Shown: positions 46,633-56,027, counted from the first letter of the stretch. The stretch is DNA of 64,000 nt from DAOUJW01 sp965218945 (GCA_965218945.1 OZ244718.1:62001-126000), one strand, 5' to 3'. Made by a program: numbers and translations. Notes: generated by a model from the letters alone, not told the origin.

Positions 46633-46925
46633 TGACCTTACCCCAGGATTAGTATCACTGGCAAGTAGAGTCCAGCCGAATACTCAGCAAACTCTTTGGG
46701 TGTTCTTCCCCTCAGGGAGCAGTGAGGCCTGACCTCGTTGTAGTCCTGTCGCCAGCTCTCTATGGTCTCTCTGGCATACCTCACACTCATGAACCAGTTG
46801 GTGTTCAAGCATTCATCGCGTAGCCGGCCGTTGAAGCTCTCAGCAAATGCGTTCTGTACCGGCCTGCCAGGAGGAAGAAAGCTCAACTTGACGCCCATAC
46901 GATTTGCCCCCTCAGTTGTCCCTTT
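46633..46925 (-). pseudogene. IS3-family transposase remnant with right end
   Basis: About 90 codons on the minus strand encode the C-terminal end of an IS3 OrfB (integrase core): NAFAESFNGRLRDECLNTNW, then ETIESWRQDYNEVRPHCSL and TPKEFAEYSAGLYLP. The last codons run into the terminal repeat (46633-46673, tip TGACCTTACCCC). The rest of the element is missing. It shows what the solo repeat A copies elsewhere are. Confidence 0.85.
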
Positions 46926-46963
46926 ATCGCTGACAAACTACAGCTTGGGCCCACCATCTTGGC

Positions 46964-47221
46964 TTAGGTCTCCTGTGAGTGCTGGACTATGCAGTTCCGC
47001 CGATCCGGAACATCTTTGTGGAGCAGACCGGGCAAACACCCCGAGTGGCTGGGCGCCCATTCTTCATCGTAATGACAGGTGAGTTGCTCATCTCTCTCTT
47101 GGAACGGCATTTCATACAATACGCTTCCATGCAACTCCTCAAATCTTGTAGCAGTTAGGACTGTCCCATCTGGACCTACCTGTATCTCCCAATCTGTGGT
47201 ACAACTATCGTGGGCGTTCAC
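46964..47221 (-). CDS. Doubtful small hypothetical ORF
   Basis: 85 codons with a plausible soluble composition (WEIQVGPDGTVLTATRFEEL). There is no recognised family, no clear ribosome site and no conserved neighbour. It may be a gene fragment left by IS activity. The remaining bases of 46926-47321 hold nothing else that I recognise. Confidence 0.25.
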   Translation of the reverse strand: MNAHDSCTTDWEIQVGPDGTVLTATRFEELHGSVLYEMPFQERDEQLTCHYDEEWAPSHSGCLPGLLHKDVPDRRNCIVQHSQET

Positions 47222-47321
47222 TCTGGCGACGCCGGAGTGGGGATCCGCCGTCGACGATGGCTACGCCCCTACAATGCGGGAGGAGAGTTTCCAATCTGGC
47301 GTCTCTTATCGGCGAGGAAAG

Positions 47322-48026
47322 ATGGTGAACATTCGGCGACCCAAAGCAATACTCTTCGACATGGATAACACCATTCTGGCCCAGGAGAGAGTATCTCCCA
47401 AGAGTTGGGAAAGGGTCTTCGCGAGATTCGCATCCCAGCTTGGCGGCTTGGACGTCAAGCGGTTTGCCGATGCAATGAACGAAATACGCCCTCGGCTCCA
47501 GGGAGACCCGGTTTGGGACCAGTGGGCGCGTCTAAACATGGAAGCTTCCCGCCGTGAGCTGGTTGCCCTGGTCTTTTCTCACCTCGGCGTGAATGCCGGG
47601 GAGACAGCCGATGAGGTCGCCAGTGCCTACGCTGAGATTATAGAGGCGTCGCTAGAGGTATTCCCAGGCGCTATGGGTACCCTGAAACGCATTCGGGAGA
47701 TGGGGAAGGGGATGGCGCTAATCACAAACGGCCTCTCCGATTTTCAGCGCGGCAAGATCGATCGCTTCGGGCTGGAGCCCTTTTTCGACTGCATTGTCAT
47801 TGAAGAGGAGTTTGGCGTGGGCAAGCCGGATCCAAGGGTCTTCCAGCACGCCTTGGGGCAGTTGGCGGTTCAGCCTTGGGATGCCATGATGGTGGGCGAC
47901 AATCTGGAAGCGGACATCGCCAGCGCCCAGTCCCAAGGCATATACACGGTGTGGGTTGACTGGAAAAGCAGAGGATTGCCCGAGAGCAGTCCAATCAGTT
48001 GCGGAGCTACTAGCGTAGGAATGTGA
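47322..48026 (+). CDS. HAD-superfamily hydrolase
   Basis: 234 aa from ATG 47322. Motif I ILFDMDNTI (nucleophile Asp near 13), motif II ALITNGLSD, motif III Lys in GVGKPDP and motif IV MMVGDNLEADI are all present in order, with a helical cap between I and II. The layout fits the YjjG/phosphoglycolate phosphatase-like subgroup of small phosphatases. Substrate not predictable. A longer frame upstream was rejected because it lacks coding character. Confidence 0.88.
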   Translation: MVNIRRPKAILFDMDNTILAQERVSPKSWERVFARFASQLGGLDVKRFADAMNEIRPRLQGDPVWDQWARLNMEASRRELVALVFSHLGVNAGETADEVASAYAEIIEASLEVFPGAMGTLKRIREMGKGMALITNGLSDFQRGKIDRFGLEPFFDCIVIEEEFGVGKPDPRVFQHALGQLAVQPWDAMMVGDNLEADIASAQSQGIYTVWVDWKSRGLPESSPISCGATSVGM

Positions 48027-48482
48027 CGCGAAAGAGTTTCTAACTCGCTTGGTCAAGCTCTCTACAAACTGATAAGGCGGAATGTTCCACCAAGATTGTG
48101 CTGCTCTAGTCATTCCCGGAGGAGCCACCGCATTCATCAGCGACAACGGCCTGCCCATCAAAGCTATCACGGCTGCCCGAAGAGGCTCGAACTCCCCCGA
48201 GGGTCGCGGTGCCAACAATCACAGAGCCAATACCAACTCAAACCTGGTACTGCGTTCAGTCAACTTAGGCCCACCAGACTTGACGAAATCAAGAACTTTC
48301 ACATTGAGGTTCGTTCTGGACCTGTGATCCTGCTCTGATTCCGGGAACTCCTTTTTCCACACAGTAGGAATGAGGCTTGACCCCTCCCGTCTACACAGCT
48401 CGTTGAAAGGAAGGTCGCCAAAGGAGTATGCTGAAGTGCCAGCTGTACTCTACTAGCCAATGATACTAACTTCGGGGTAAGG
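48027..48482. other. Non-coding region with repeat relics
   Basis: It holds the diverged segment shared with 43545-43620, repeat B at 48271 and repeat A at 48445. No gene is supported. Confidence 0.5.
48271..48319 (+). repeat. Dispersed repeat B
   Basis: CCACCAGACTTGACGAAATC followed by AAGAACTTTCAC and TTGAGGTTCGTTCTGG. It matches the other five copies in the window. Confidence 0.6.
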
Positions 48483-48485
48483 TCA
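48445..48485 (+). repeat. Solo IS3-family right-end repeat (repeat A)
   Basis: GTACTCTACTAGCCAATG ... CTTCGGGGTAAGGTCA. Its tip overlaps the stop of the truncated transposase at 48483. Confidence 0.7.
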
Positions 48486-48638
48486 CTTCGAGTACATCCG
48501 GTCGAACTCCGCAGACAGACGCTCCAACGCATCGTCCGCCACTGCCTTGATGGTAGGGAGAGGATGGTCCTTTGGGACTCGGTCCTCCAGGTCCACGAAT
48601 GCCAGCATCGTTGCCTGCGGATCGCGTCTTCCTCTCAT
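48483..48638 (-). pseudogene. Truncated transposase N-terminus
   Basis: 51 aa from ATG 48638, behind a strong AGGAGGAGGT. MRGRRDPQATMLAFVDLEDR and the following VPKDHPLPTIKAV are typical of the start of IS1182/IS5-like DDE transposases (first domain before the catalytic core). The gene is cut at the tip of repeat A, so an IS3 insertion truncated another IS. The ribosome site is intact, so a short peptide could still be made. Confidence 0.7.
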
Positions 48639-48758
48639 GGAAACGACCTCCTCCTCTACGTTATGGTCGTATCCTAGCTCACAGGATAGTTTTTCCGCAG
48701 CCTGCTATAATTGAGGCACTAATTATCACTATGTGGTCGAAAGGATAGAACCACAGGT

Positions 48759-49802
48759 TTGGATCAACTCGCAGGCAAGGGAACGCAGCGTATCATCAAG
48801 CCGCCCAGACCAAGGCTTGGCGACACTATTGGGATCGTGAGTCCCTCATGGGGTGGAGCTGGAAAGTACCCCCACCGAGTTGAGAGAGGCGTAAAGCACC
48901 TAGAGTCCCTAGGATTCACATTGAAGATCGCCCCGCATGCTCTTAACCAGCGTGGAATCGTTTCAGACACGGTTGAGAACAGAGTCAGTGACCTGCACGA
49001 GATGTTCCTCGACCCAAGTGTCCGAGCCATCGTTGCCGCGATAGGTGGCAATCACTCATGCCACCTCTTGCCAAGATTGGACTTCGACCTAATTCGCACT
49101 CATCCGACCATCCTGATGGGGTTTTCGGACATAACCGTCCTCAACGTAGCTACCTGGGCGAAGACTGGGCTGGTGACGTTTAATGGCCCCGCTCTATTGA
49201 CTGATTTCGCCGAGTATCCACGGATGTTCGAGTATACTGAGAGGTCATTCCTCAACACTCTGTGCCAGCCCGAGCCAGTAGGCGTTATTGAGCCGTCAAC
49301 CTGGTGGACCGAAGAATTCTTGGACTGGTCCCACAAGAGAGACCTTGAGCGCGCTCGTCATCTCGAACCGACGGAAGGACCTGTGTGGCTACGGCCAGGC
49401 TTCGCCGAGGGACCTCTAATTGGAGGATGCATAGAATCGCTAGAGCACCTCCGAGGCACTACATTCTGGCCCGCCTTTAGGGACGCGATACTGTTTCTCG
49501 AAACGTCCGAAGCGAAGCCAATCCCAGAGACCGTTGATGCTATGCTCATGGATTACCAAAACATGGGCGTTCTGGAGAAGATTCGCGGCCTCTTGTTCGG
49601 GCGACCTATGCGCTACTCGCAATCTGAGAAGCACGAGCTACACCAAGTGCTCTTGGACAGGTCCAGCGCTTACGAGTTTCCGGTCGTGGCTGAATTGGAT
49701 TTTGGGCACACAGCACCCCAGTTTGTGCTACCCATCGGATGTCGAGCGAGAGTCGACACGACTAAACAGAGTATCGAGATTCTTGAGGGAGGCGTCACCT
49801 GA
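48759..49802 (+). CDS. LD-carboxypeptidase, S66 family (MccF-like)
   Basis: 347 aa from TTG 48759. An S66 serine peptidase: start region PRLGDTIGIVSPSWGGAG, nucleophile Ser123 in MGFSDITVL, acidic residue near Glu248 in ILFLETSE, and catalytic His317 in LDFGHTAPQ, matching the Ser-Glu-His spacing of MccF. Cytosolic members trim the tetrapeptide of recycled cell wall or detoxify microcin C-like peptides; which applies here is open. It stands alone between repeat relics. Confidence 0.88.
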   Translation: MDQLAGKGTQRIIKPPRPRLGDTIGIVSPSWGGAGKYPHRVERGVKHLESLGFTLKIAPHALNQRGIVSDTVENRVSDLHEMFLDPSVRAIVAAIGGNHSCHLLPRLDFDLIRTHPTILMGFSDITVLNVATWAKTGLVTFNGPALLTDFAEYPRMFEYTERSFLNTLCQPEPVGVIEPSTWWTEEFLDWSHKRDLERARHLEPTEGPVWLRPGFAEGPLIGGCIESLEHLRGTTFWPAFRDAILFLETSEAKPIPETVDAMLMDYQNMGVLEKIRGLLFGRPMRYSQSEKHELHQVLLDRSSAYEFPVVAELDFGHTAPQFVLPIGCRARVDTTKQSIEILEGGVT

Positions 49803-49841
49803 CAATCGGTTGCGAGCGGCTGGCTCTCAGTGGTCAATCAT

Positions 49842-49890
49842 CCACCTAACTGGAAAAGTTCAAGAACTTTCATGCTGAAGTTGACCCTGG
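49842..49890 (+). repeat. Dispersed repeat B
   Basis: CCACCTAACTGGAAAAGTTC then AAGAACTTTCATGCTGAAG. Nothing else was recognised in the gap 49803-50079. Confidence 0.6.
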
Positions 49891-50079
49891 CACTGTAGAC
49901 ATCCGGTCGTAAGGGCCTACTATGCTGCGAATTCTTCAGTAGATGGTCGCATTGCTGGCATTTCACCCTACCGGCTAGTGTAGATGTCAGCGATAATGGG
50001 ACCGCATGTACTCCCCTCTCTAGTGGCAGGTTTGATGGCAAGAGCCAGTTGAGGAATCCATGAGCTTAGGAGTGAAGAG

Positions 50080-50394
50080 ATGTTGGACGAAATCAGAACG
50101 GCCAATCAAGGCCTCACGAGGAAATTCCCTCATGGAAACACGCCATTTCAGATTATGACTCGCCTCTTGGAAGAATGTGGCGAGCTGGCGCAGCAAGTCA
50201 ATCACTTTGAAGATTCTGGACTCAAGCGGCTGAAGAACGGCGAGCCAGATCCCACTAAGCTGGCTCATGAAGTAAAGGGTGTACTGTTGGCTACTTTTCA
50301 GATAGTGGACTATTACGGCATTCAATCAGAGTTGGAGCTATCGCTAGACCACACCATAAGAAATCTCAGGGCGGACGGATTCTTACAGAGCTAG
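50080..50394 (+). CDS. MazG-like nucleotide pyrophosphohydrolase
   Basis: 104 aa, ATG after AGGAGTGAAG. It is an all-alpha NTP-PPase-like protein: MTRLLEECGELAQQV supplies the first metal-binding E-x-x-E. The second half (HEVKGVLLATFQI) keeps Glu, but the usual E-x-x-D Asp is replaced by Gly, which may weaken or change metal binding. Members clean the nucleotide pool. Function predicted at family level only. Confidence 0.7.
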   Translation: MLDEIRTANQGLTRKFPHGNTPFQIMTRLLEECGELAQQVNHFEDSGLKRLKNGEPDPTKLAHEVKGVLLATFQIVDYYGIQSELELSLDHTIRNLRADGFLQS

Positions 50395-50636
50395 TTGTGT
50401 TGGCAATATCAACAACTACTGTACAAAGCTTTACAAGCTAGAGATTCTCAAGACAACATGCGTAAACAATTGTATTCCGCTATAGTACACTACGGCAGTT
50501 GCGGATTCGAGATCGGTTAACCCTGTTCCTCGAGTTTCGAGCTTTCCATCGAACTTGATGCGGATTCGCAGACTCAAGAATTGTTTATTCGCACTCTATT
50601 AGCCAGCGACCTGTTGGACTTGATACCCTCAGTAAG

Positions 50637-51365
50637 TTGATTGACAATTCGGTTTCGCAAGTCGTTCGCAGCGGGCTGCCCTACCGGGCTGCAGCTGTAG
50701 TGTGGGACTTTGACGATACTTTGGTGGACTCGCGACCAGCACGGGTTCACGCCCTCGATCGAGTATTTCAGGATGCCAACATCAAGGACGTGGACCCAGA
50801 GTACTTCCTGCTGAACCTGCCCAAGAGGAGCCTTGGGGCATCCCTGGCTCAACTAGCCGAGAGCCAAGACAGTCCTGCGGATCTGTTCGAGCAATTCGAG
50901 AAGTTCTATTGGACGAAGGAGGCCGGCAGACTGCGGCTGTACCCTGGCGTGGAAGCGGTCCTCGATGAGCTTGAGCAGCGCGGCATCCTATTGGCGATCG
51001 TGACACTTAAGGCCAGACATTTGAAAATCGCGGGCGTCTGGACAGGGGTGTTAGCCGAATTGGAGGATCTGGGAATCGCAGCCCGCTTCCCAGTCGTGAT
51101 AGGTTTTGACGACGTCAGTGAGCCCAAGCCGCACCCCGAGGGAATACTGAGAGCCGTGGAGCAGCTAGGTGTCATTCCCGAACGAGCGTTGGTGGTTGGA
51201 GACGCCATCGCGGACATTCAAGCGGCGAGAGCGGCCCGCTGTTGGAGTTGCCTGGCTACCTGGGGTATTCCGGACGGTCCAGATCGGCCCAGACGCGCCA
51301 ATCCTGATATGGTGGCCGAGACGCCGCTAGACGTACTGCGGCTTGCAATGTACCTCGCAAAATAG
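50637..51365 (+). CDS. HAD-superfamily phosphatase
   Basis: 242 aa (TTG start uncertain). Motif I AVVWDFDDTLVDSRP (nucleophile Asp near 24), a helical cap to about 95, motif II LAIVTLKAR, motif III Lys in VSEPKPHP and motif IV ALVVGDAIADIQAA are all in order, as in phosphoglycolate-phosphatase-like enzymes. Substrate unknown. The 240 bp before it hold nothing recognisable. Confidence 0.85.
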   Translation: MIDNSVSQVVRSGLPYRAAAVVWDFDDTLVDSRPARVHALDRVFQDANIKDVDPEYFLLNLPKRSLGASLAQLAESQDSPADLFEQFEKFYWTKEAGRLRLYPGVEAVLDELEQRGILLAIVTLKARHLKIAGVWTGVLAELEDLGIAARFPVVIGFDDVSEPKPHPEGILRAVEQLGVIPERALVVGDAIADIQAARAARCWSCLATWGIPDGPDRPRRANPDMVAETPLDVLRLAMYLAK

Positions 51366-51527
51366 CAGCCCATCTCATCTTCATTGCCATTCTTCAACAG
51401 CAATGCCTGGGGCGTCACAATATCTCAATTGTTCAGCGAGGTGATGACGGGTGTTAACTGATTTCACGAACTATCAACTCCACAGCACCTGAAGTGAGGA
51501 CTGATATGAGCAAAATTGAAGACGAGT

Positions 51528-51566
51528 TGTCTACTGGCCAATGATACTAAAGTCGGGGTAAGGTCA
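51528..51566 (+). repeat. Solo IS3-family right-end repeat (repeat A)
   Basis: TGTCTACTGGCCAATGATAC then TAAAGTCGGGGTAAGGTCA; it truncates the acetyltransferase fragment that follows. Confidence 0.7.
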
Positions 51567-51716
51567 CTGGCAGTCCATCCCGACCACCAAGGCTTAGGAA
51601 TTGGCACAGAATTGAACAATAGGGCCCTAGAGGAAATGAAGGCTGCCGGGGTTGTGATGGTCGAAGTAGGAACTGGGGGCGATGAATCTCACGCGCCCGC
51701 CCGAAGATCATATTAG
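51567..51716 (+). pseudogene. C-terminal fragment of a GNAT acetyltransferase
   Basis: The frame coming out of the IS tip encodes LAVHPDHQGLGIGTELNNRA and then EEMKAAGVVMVEVGTGG. This is the acetyl-CoA binding motif A (Q-x-x-G-x-G) of GNAT enzymes followed by a degenerate end. The N-terminal half is missing. The rest to 51955 shows nothing. Confidence 0.65.
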
Positions 51717-51955
51717 AAGGCGGGTTACACTTCCTTACCGTTGGTTCGGTATTACAAACACCTCTAGGCGGCGCCGGATGAGCTGAGGGACCTGCAATAC
51801 TGACTCCAATAGGAGCAAGATGACTGGCAGCAATCCCGGGACCGGCATCCAGAGGCTCTGCTCGAAGTCGCGCAGCCGGACAAGCACGTCGCGTACTAAC
51901 CGGAGAAGGGGTGCTCGTGAACTACGGGCATCCGACGGCGCAGCGTAATGATCCT

Positions 51956-53404
51956 TTACGCCCTGCGCCGCCTCGCTCGGAACACGAGCGCCAGCGCACC
52001 GGAGGCACTGAGGAGAAGGAGCGCTGCACCGGCTGCCAAGGCGCCGATCGAACGCCACGGGTACGAGTCATCGGGATTCTGGAGCTGCACGGTGACCTTG
52101 GCTTGCAAGCCGTCGTCACGCTCATCCTGGCGCAGGCGGCCGTCGCTCTGCACTTCGCGGCGGAGGACCACTCCTTCTCCCGCCAGGGAAGTGAGAGCGC
52201 CGTCGAGGGCGGATGCGGGAATCAGGAAGCTCAGGAACGCCTCCTGGCTGTGCCGGCGGGTCGTGCTGATGACCTGGCCCATCGTCCCGCCGGCCCCGCT
52301 TACCAACTCCTGGATGCGGCTGACTGCCCGCCCGACGTCGCCCACTTCTACCTGCAGAGATGCCGAGGGAGCGGCGGGTATGGAGCCGGGAGGCAGCACA
52401 AAACTCACGGCTATGGTCGCGAGCGCCACGCTGCGTTGGATGAACTCGAGTTGCCCTTGCAATCGCTCGATGTCCGCACGCACCCGCGTGAGTTCACGCT
52501 CGACGGTGAGTACGTCACTGACGGATACTGCCCTGTCGAGCAGTTTCAGCAGGCTCTGCTCGGTGCTCCGCTCACTCCTGAGGCGGGCCTCAAAGTCGAT
52601 GGCCTCTCCCGTGACGTCCCGCTGACCAAGGGTCTGTCCCACGGTCTTCCCCAACCGTCCGATGTTATCGAGCGCGTCGAGGAATCGGTCGCCGGAAACG
52701 CGGACGACGGCAGATCCGTGCTCCGGATTGGGGCCCCCCGAAGTGGAAACGTGCTCTATGAAGCCCCCAAACGACTCAACCAGCCCTCGGAGTTGGATGG
52801 CGGCCGCGTTCACGTCGCCCACCTCAAGGTCCAGCGACGCCTGTGAGATGATCTGGCGCTCGCCGGCCACGCCTTGGGGATTCCCGCTGCTGGGGTTACT
52901 GGTTACGAGGATCGGACTGCGCATCTCCAATGCTGGTGGCCGCTCAGGCAATGGCTCTCCACGCGGCCCAAGCACCTCAGTCAACCCTGGATCGACGGAG
53001 AACGCTGCGATGACCGAATCACCACGCGCAAGCCGGTTTCCTTCAGGGTCATCCAGCCTCGATCTGGTTTCGTTGTCGATGGTCACCCCGAATGAGTCGC
53101 CATCTGCCCCGCTCCATGCCCCATCGGCGCCCGAGAACGCCAGAATGGCCTCGTCTTCGCTCCCCGAAGATAGACCGGTGGCGATGAGTGCGGTACCTGC
53201 GCCTCCCATGGCCAGCAAAACGGCTGCGGCGGCGCCCGCCGCCACCAGGCTCCATCGCCGTTGCCAACCGACGGAGGGCGTGGCGGGCCGCTCCAACCGC
53301 GGCTGGACGCGCGCCCACAAGTCCGTTGGCGTTGGCGCCTCGCTCCCCTCCGCGAGGAGCGCCTCCCGGACACGGTGTTCGATATTCTCATGTTGTTCGC
53401 TCAT
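51956..53404 (-). CDS. DUF4349 membrane protein, probable anti-sigma partner
   Basis: 482 aa from ATG 53404, which overlaps the stop of the sigma gene (ATGA), so it is translationally coupled. A short cytoplasmic N-terminus (1-50) resembles an anti-sigma arm but lacks a Cys/His zinc motif. TM1 lies at about 51-77. A large extracytoplasmic DUF4349 domain (about 160-440) has a coiled-coil middle (LTVERELTRVRADIERLQGQ), and TM2 is at about 453-475, followed by RARRRRA. Proteins of this type occur beside ECF sigma factors; acting as the membrane anti-sigma factor is inferred from the coupling. Confidence 0.85.
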   Translation of the reverse strand: MSEQHENIEHRVREALLAEGSEAPTPTDLWARVQPRLERPATPSVGWQRRWSLVAAGAAAAVLLAMGGAGTALIATGLSSGSEDEAILAFSGADGAWSGADGDSFGVTIDNETRSRLDDPEGNRLARGDSVIAAFSVDPGLTEVLGPRGEPLPERPPALEMRSPILVTSNPSSGNPQGVAGERQIISQASLDLEVGDVNAAAIQLRGLVESFGGFIEHVSTSGGPNPEHGSAVVRVSGDRFLDALDNIGRLGKTVGQTLGQRDVTGEAIDFEARLRSERSTEQSLLKLLDRAVSVSDVLTVERELTRVRADIERLQGQLEFIQRSVALATIAVSFVLPPGSIPAAPSASLQVEVGDVGRAVSRIQELVSGAGGTMGQVISTTRRHSQEAFLSFLIPASALDGALTSLAGEGVVLRREVQSDGRLRQDERDDGLQAKVTVQLQNPDDSYPWRSIGALAAGAALLLLSASGALALVFRARRRRA

Positions 53405-53940
53405 GTCTCAGCCCCCGGTCTTAAACTCGCCAGTATCTCTTGCAGTTGCTCGAGCGCCCTGCTCAACCGCGACTTCACCGTTCCCTCACGGACGCCGAGG
53501 GCGTTCGCCACTTCCCTCGTGGAAAGGTCCACGAAGTAGCGGAGCACGACGACTCGGCGGTGATCGGCTGACAGTTGGCTGAGCGCCCGTCGGACCTCAT
53601 CCCGATCGTCCGCCCGGCCGAACCCCGGGTCCGTACTGCCGCCACCATCGGCCCCTGATAACGGTTCGACCGGTACCTGGCGGCGAGCCTTCGCGTTGAG
53701 CGCTTGGTTGACGGCGATCCGAACCAGCCAAGGTTTTATGGGCTGGCCGAGGCGGAACGTTCCGATGCCTTTCCATGCACGCACGAATGTCTCCTGCACC
53801 AGCTCTTCGCTGACCGCCCTGTCGCGCGTCATCAGGTAGATCGTGCCCATGAGCATGTTCCCGTAGTGCTCCACGATCGGACGAAACGCTTCATGGTCGC
53901 CCATCTGGCAGCGCCGGACGGCATCCTGTTCGTCAATCAT
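53401..53940 (-). CDS. ECF-subfamily RNA polymerase sigma factor
   Basis: 179 aa from ATG 53940 (GGGAGAGAAGAG before it; a GTG 21 nt upstream is possible). Region 2 (about 15-80) shows VSEELVQETFVRAWKGIGTF and PIKPWLVRIAVNQALN. Region 4 (about 120-172) shows LSADHRRVVVLRYFVDLSTR, EVANALGVREGTVKSRLSRA. No C-terminal extension. It directs transcription in response to an envelope signal relayed by the coupled DUF4349 protein. It probably autoregulates the pair; no promoter pair motif was identified. Confidence 0.93.
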   Translation of the reverse strand: MIDEQDAVRRCQMGDHEAFRPIVEHYGNMLMGTIYLMTRDRAVSEELVQETFVRAWKGIGTFRLGQPIKPWLVRIAVNQALNAKARRQVPVEPLSGADGGGSTDPGFGRADDRDEVRRALSQLSADHRRVVVLRYFVDLSTREVANALGVREGTVKSRLSRALEQLQEILASLRPGAET

Positions 53941-54552
53941 GCTCTCTTCTCTCCCTGCCACCTGAGTCCCTCACTAGGAGTATACAAGCCATGAGAGCGA
54001 TAGGTTCCCACCCGTCGGTAGTGCATGCGAGCGTGAGAACCATGGGCCAGTCCCACCACTTTCCTGTGATGATGAGCCCAGCGCGTGTTCTATGAACCGC
54101 GCTTCTATCTCCAGCCCGCGCGAACCTATCCCGCGGGCCAACCCCGGCAGCAAGTGCGATGGCCTCCCATGTTGGCGTGACGGTCAGTGTCCCGCGCCGA
54201 CCCGCCAGTGCCTCGAGGCTCTGCTCCACCTAACTGGACAAAATCAAGAACTTTCACGCTGAGATTCGCTCTGAGCGTGTAGTTGAACAGTGGACCTCGT
54301 GGTGGGTAGGTGAAGTCCCCAATTGGGACGTGCACTACAGCCCTTCCCAATGACGGAGTTATCACGGTCCTTTCTTATCAGCACCAACACACGCGGGATG
54401 GTACACTGTCCTGGGATATGCGAATATATGCTCCCATCAACCCAAACGCCGAGGCCGTGAGGACAGGTCGAACGAGACATTGATAGCCAATTGGGTTAGG
54501 GGATACAACCATAAGGGTGCTTGTAACGAAACATGACTGTTCGAGTTCCTAA
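53941..54552. other. Intergenic region
   Basis: Contains repeat B (54226-54273). Short open frames occur on both strands, but none shows a family, ribosome site or conserved context, so no gene is called. Confidence 0.5.
54226..54273 (+). repeat. Dispersed repeat B
   Basis: CCACCTAACTGGACAAAATC, AAGAACTTTCACGCTGAGAT. Best preserved copy of the family. Confidence 0.6.
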
Positions 54553-54555
54553 CGG

Positions 54556-54762
54556 TTTCTGACTCTCGCCGATGCACTACAGAGCGTCAGAGAATCGCTT
54601 GTGGTCGCTCCCCACCGCGAACGCACCGGCATTTCGGGGAATATGACAATGCTGGACATGGGCGAGGCGAACCGATTAGACTTGCACGCGGATGTTGCCG
54701 AGGCATTTGAGAGTCAGGCCTCGCCGACCGACTACGTGATGCTTGTGGACGGGCCGCTCTAA
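54556..54762 (+). pseudogene. Degenerate SurE-like fragment
   Basis: A 68-codon frame without a proper start encodes LADALQSVRESLVVAPHRER, then TGISGN and SQASPTDYVMLVDGPL. This follows the order VVAPDREQSG ... GTPADCVLL of SurE nucleotidases, but the metal-binding N-terminus (NDDG) and the rest are missing. Similarity is by eye and modest. Confidence 0.4.
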
Positions 54763-54947
54763 ACGCCGCCCAAGGAGCAGGGTACACTACGACCAGCTTA
54801 GCTGCAGCGTAGGACGACTCGCGTGTCCTCGTAGTCGTCCCCTGACCCAAGTAGAACTAATTTGGTGGCTGCGTCCTCAGCAGCAAGAGTCCAAGACGAT
54901 TGCGGACTAAGCGAGTCTGAGGAACATTACTCGAGCAGGGACAGGAA

Positions 54948-55964
54948 ATGGGAGCTATAGTTACTACTTCCATGGAGATAGCGGGACATCTTGGAGAGTT
55001 GGTGGGCTACAAGGCTGGCCTTGCTCTCACTCGCGAGGAACTCGCGGAACATCTCGTTGATTCACCGGATATCCGAGACGCCGTCCTTGTGACAGAGGAT
55101 CGGTGGGTGCGTGTGCGATCTGAGGAATACGAATTAGCCGTCAGTGGGCTTCTGTATCGGGTTGGAAATCTTTCAACTCCAGATCCATTGCCACCCGTCC
55201 TAGCCGTATCCCGTCGTTTCGAGCATGATCCGACCCACAGCAAGGTTCTCCAAAAGGTCCTAACTCGTTGCCTCGAATTGCTCAATGATGAGATCGACAA
55301 CACCCCACAGGAAACGCCTATCGATCCATCCCTGCTCTTTGAGACTATCAATACTGAATTCGGCTACTCGGGGCTCGACATCGCTACTGCGCTGATCGAC
55401 GCGATTGTCCTTCAGTTGCATATCTCGCCTTGGAAACCGCGGAGATGGTTCGATTGGAATGACACAGTTCAGCTGCACGACCTGTTCCGGAGCGAGAGCC
55501 TAGACACGCAATACGGGAAGTTCTTCGACCAGCGCTTCGTAGACTACCTGGCTCAGAATTTTGAGCGGATTGACGAAATCCATTGGCGAAAGTTCGAAGG
55601 GCTGGCTGGAGAGTTCTTTGAGCGCGCCGGGTTTCAAGTCAAGATGGGGCTTGGCCGAGGCGACGGTGGAGTAGATATCCGGGTGTGGGCTCCAGCGGAT
55701 GACAGAGAGAAACCACCCTTGATTCTCGTACAATGCAAACGTCAGCAAAAGATGGTCAGTCAGGTGGTAGTAAAGGCCCTTTGGGCGGATGTCTCGGACG
55801 AGGGGGCGCGGTCGGGGCTCATCGTTACCACGAGTGCATTGGCTCCTAGCACTGAGACTGTTCGGAAGGCTCGTGGATACCCGATTACTGCAGTGGAGAG
55901 AGACACCCTTCAGGACTGGATTGAACAGCTAAGGTCACCCGGAACTGGAACGTTCTTGGCCTGA
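54948..55964 (+). CDS. Mrr-like restriction endonuclease
   Basis: 338 aa. The C-terminal Mrr-type PD-(D/E)xK nuclease (about 205-335) has an Asp in GDGGVDIRVW (Asp243) and QxK in VQCKRQQ (Gln262, Lys264), preceded by FEGLAGEFFERAGFQV. The N-terminal 200 residues are unlike the winged helix of E. coli Mrr and are of unknown function. Such enzymes cut methylated foreign DNA. It is isolated from the main defence island by 12 kb of mobile-element debris. Confidence 0.85.
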   Translation: MGAIVTTSMEIAGHLGELVGYKAGLALTREELAEHLVDSPDIRDAVLVTEDRWVRVRSEEYELAVSGLLYRVGNLSTPDPLPPVLAVSRRFEHDPTHSKVLQKVLTRCLELLNDEIDNTPQETPIDPSLLFETINTEFGYSGLDIATALIDAIVLQLHISPWKPRRWFDWNDTVQLHDLFRSESLDTQYGKFFDQRFVDYLAQNFERIDEIHWRKFEGLAGEFFERAGFQVKMGLGRGDGGVDIRVWAPADDREKPPLILVQCKRQQKMVSQVVVKALWADVSDEGARSGLIVTTSALAPSTETVRKARGYPITAVERDTLQDWIEQLRSPGTGTFLA

Positions 55965-56027
55965 ACTGGAGACACCATCGGTGGATGGCGTACCTGCAGG
56001 GCCACGCGAGCACTGCCTGCAGCACAC

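Noticed and set aside
47079..47321. N-terminal extension of the HAD hydrolase
   Set aside because: The extra 81 residues lack coding character and the HAD fold starts normally a few residues after ATG 47322.
53933..54229. 98-codon minus-strand frame upstream of the sigma factor
   Set aside because: It overlaps the sigma start, has no ribosome site or family, and is likely chance.
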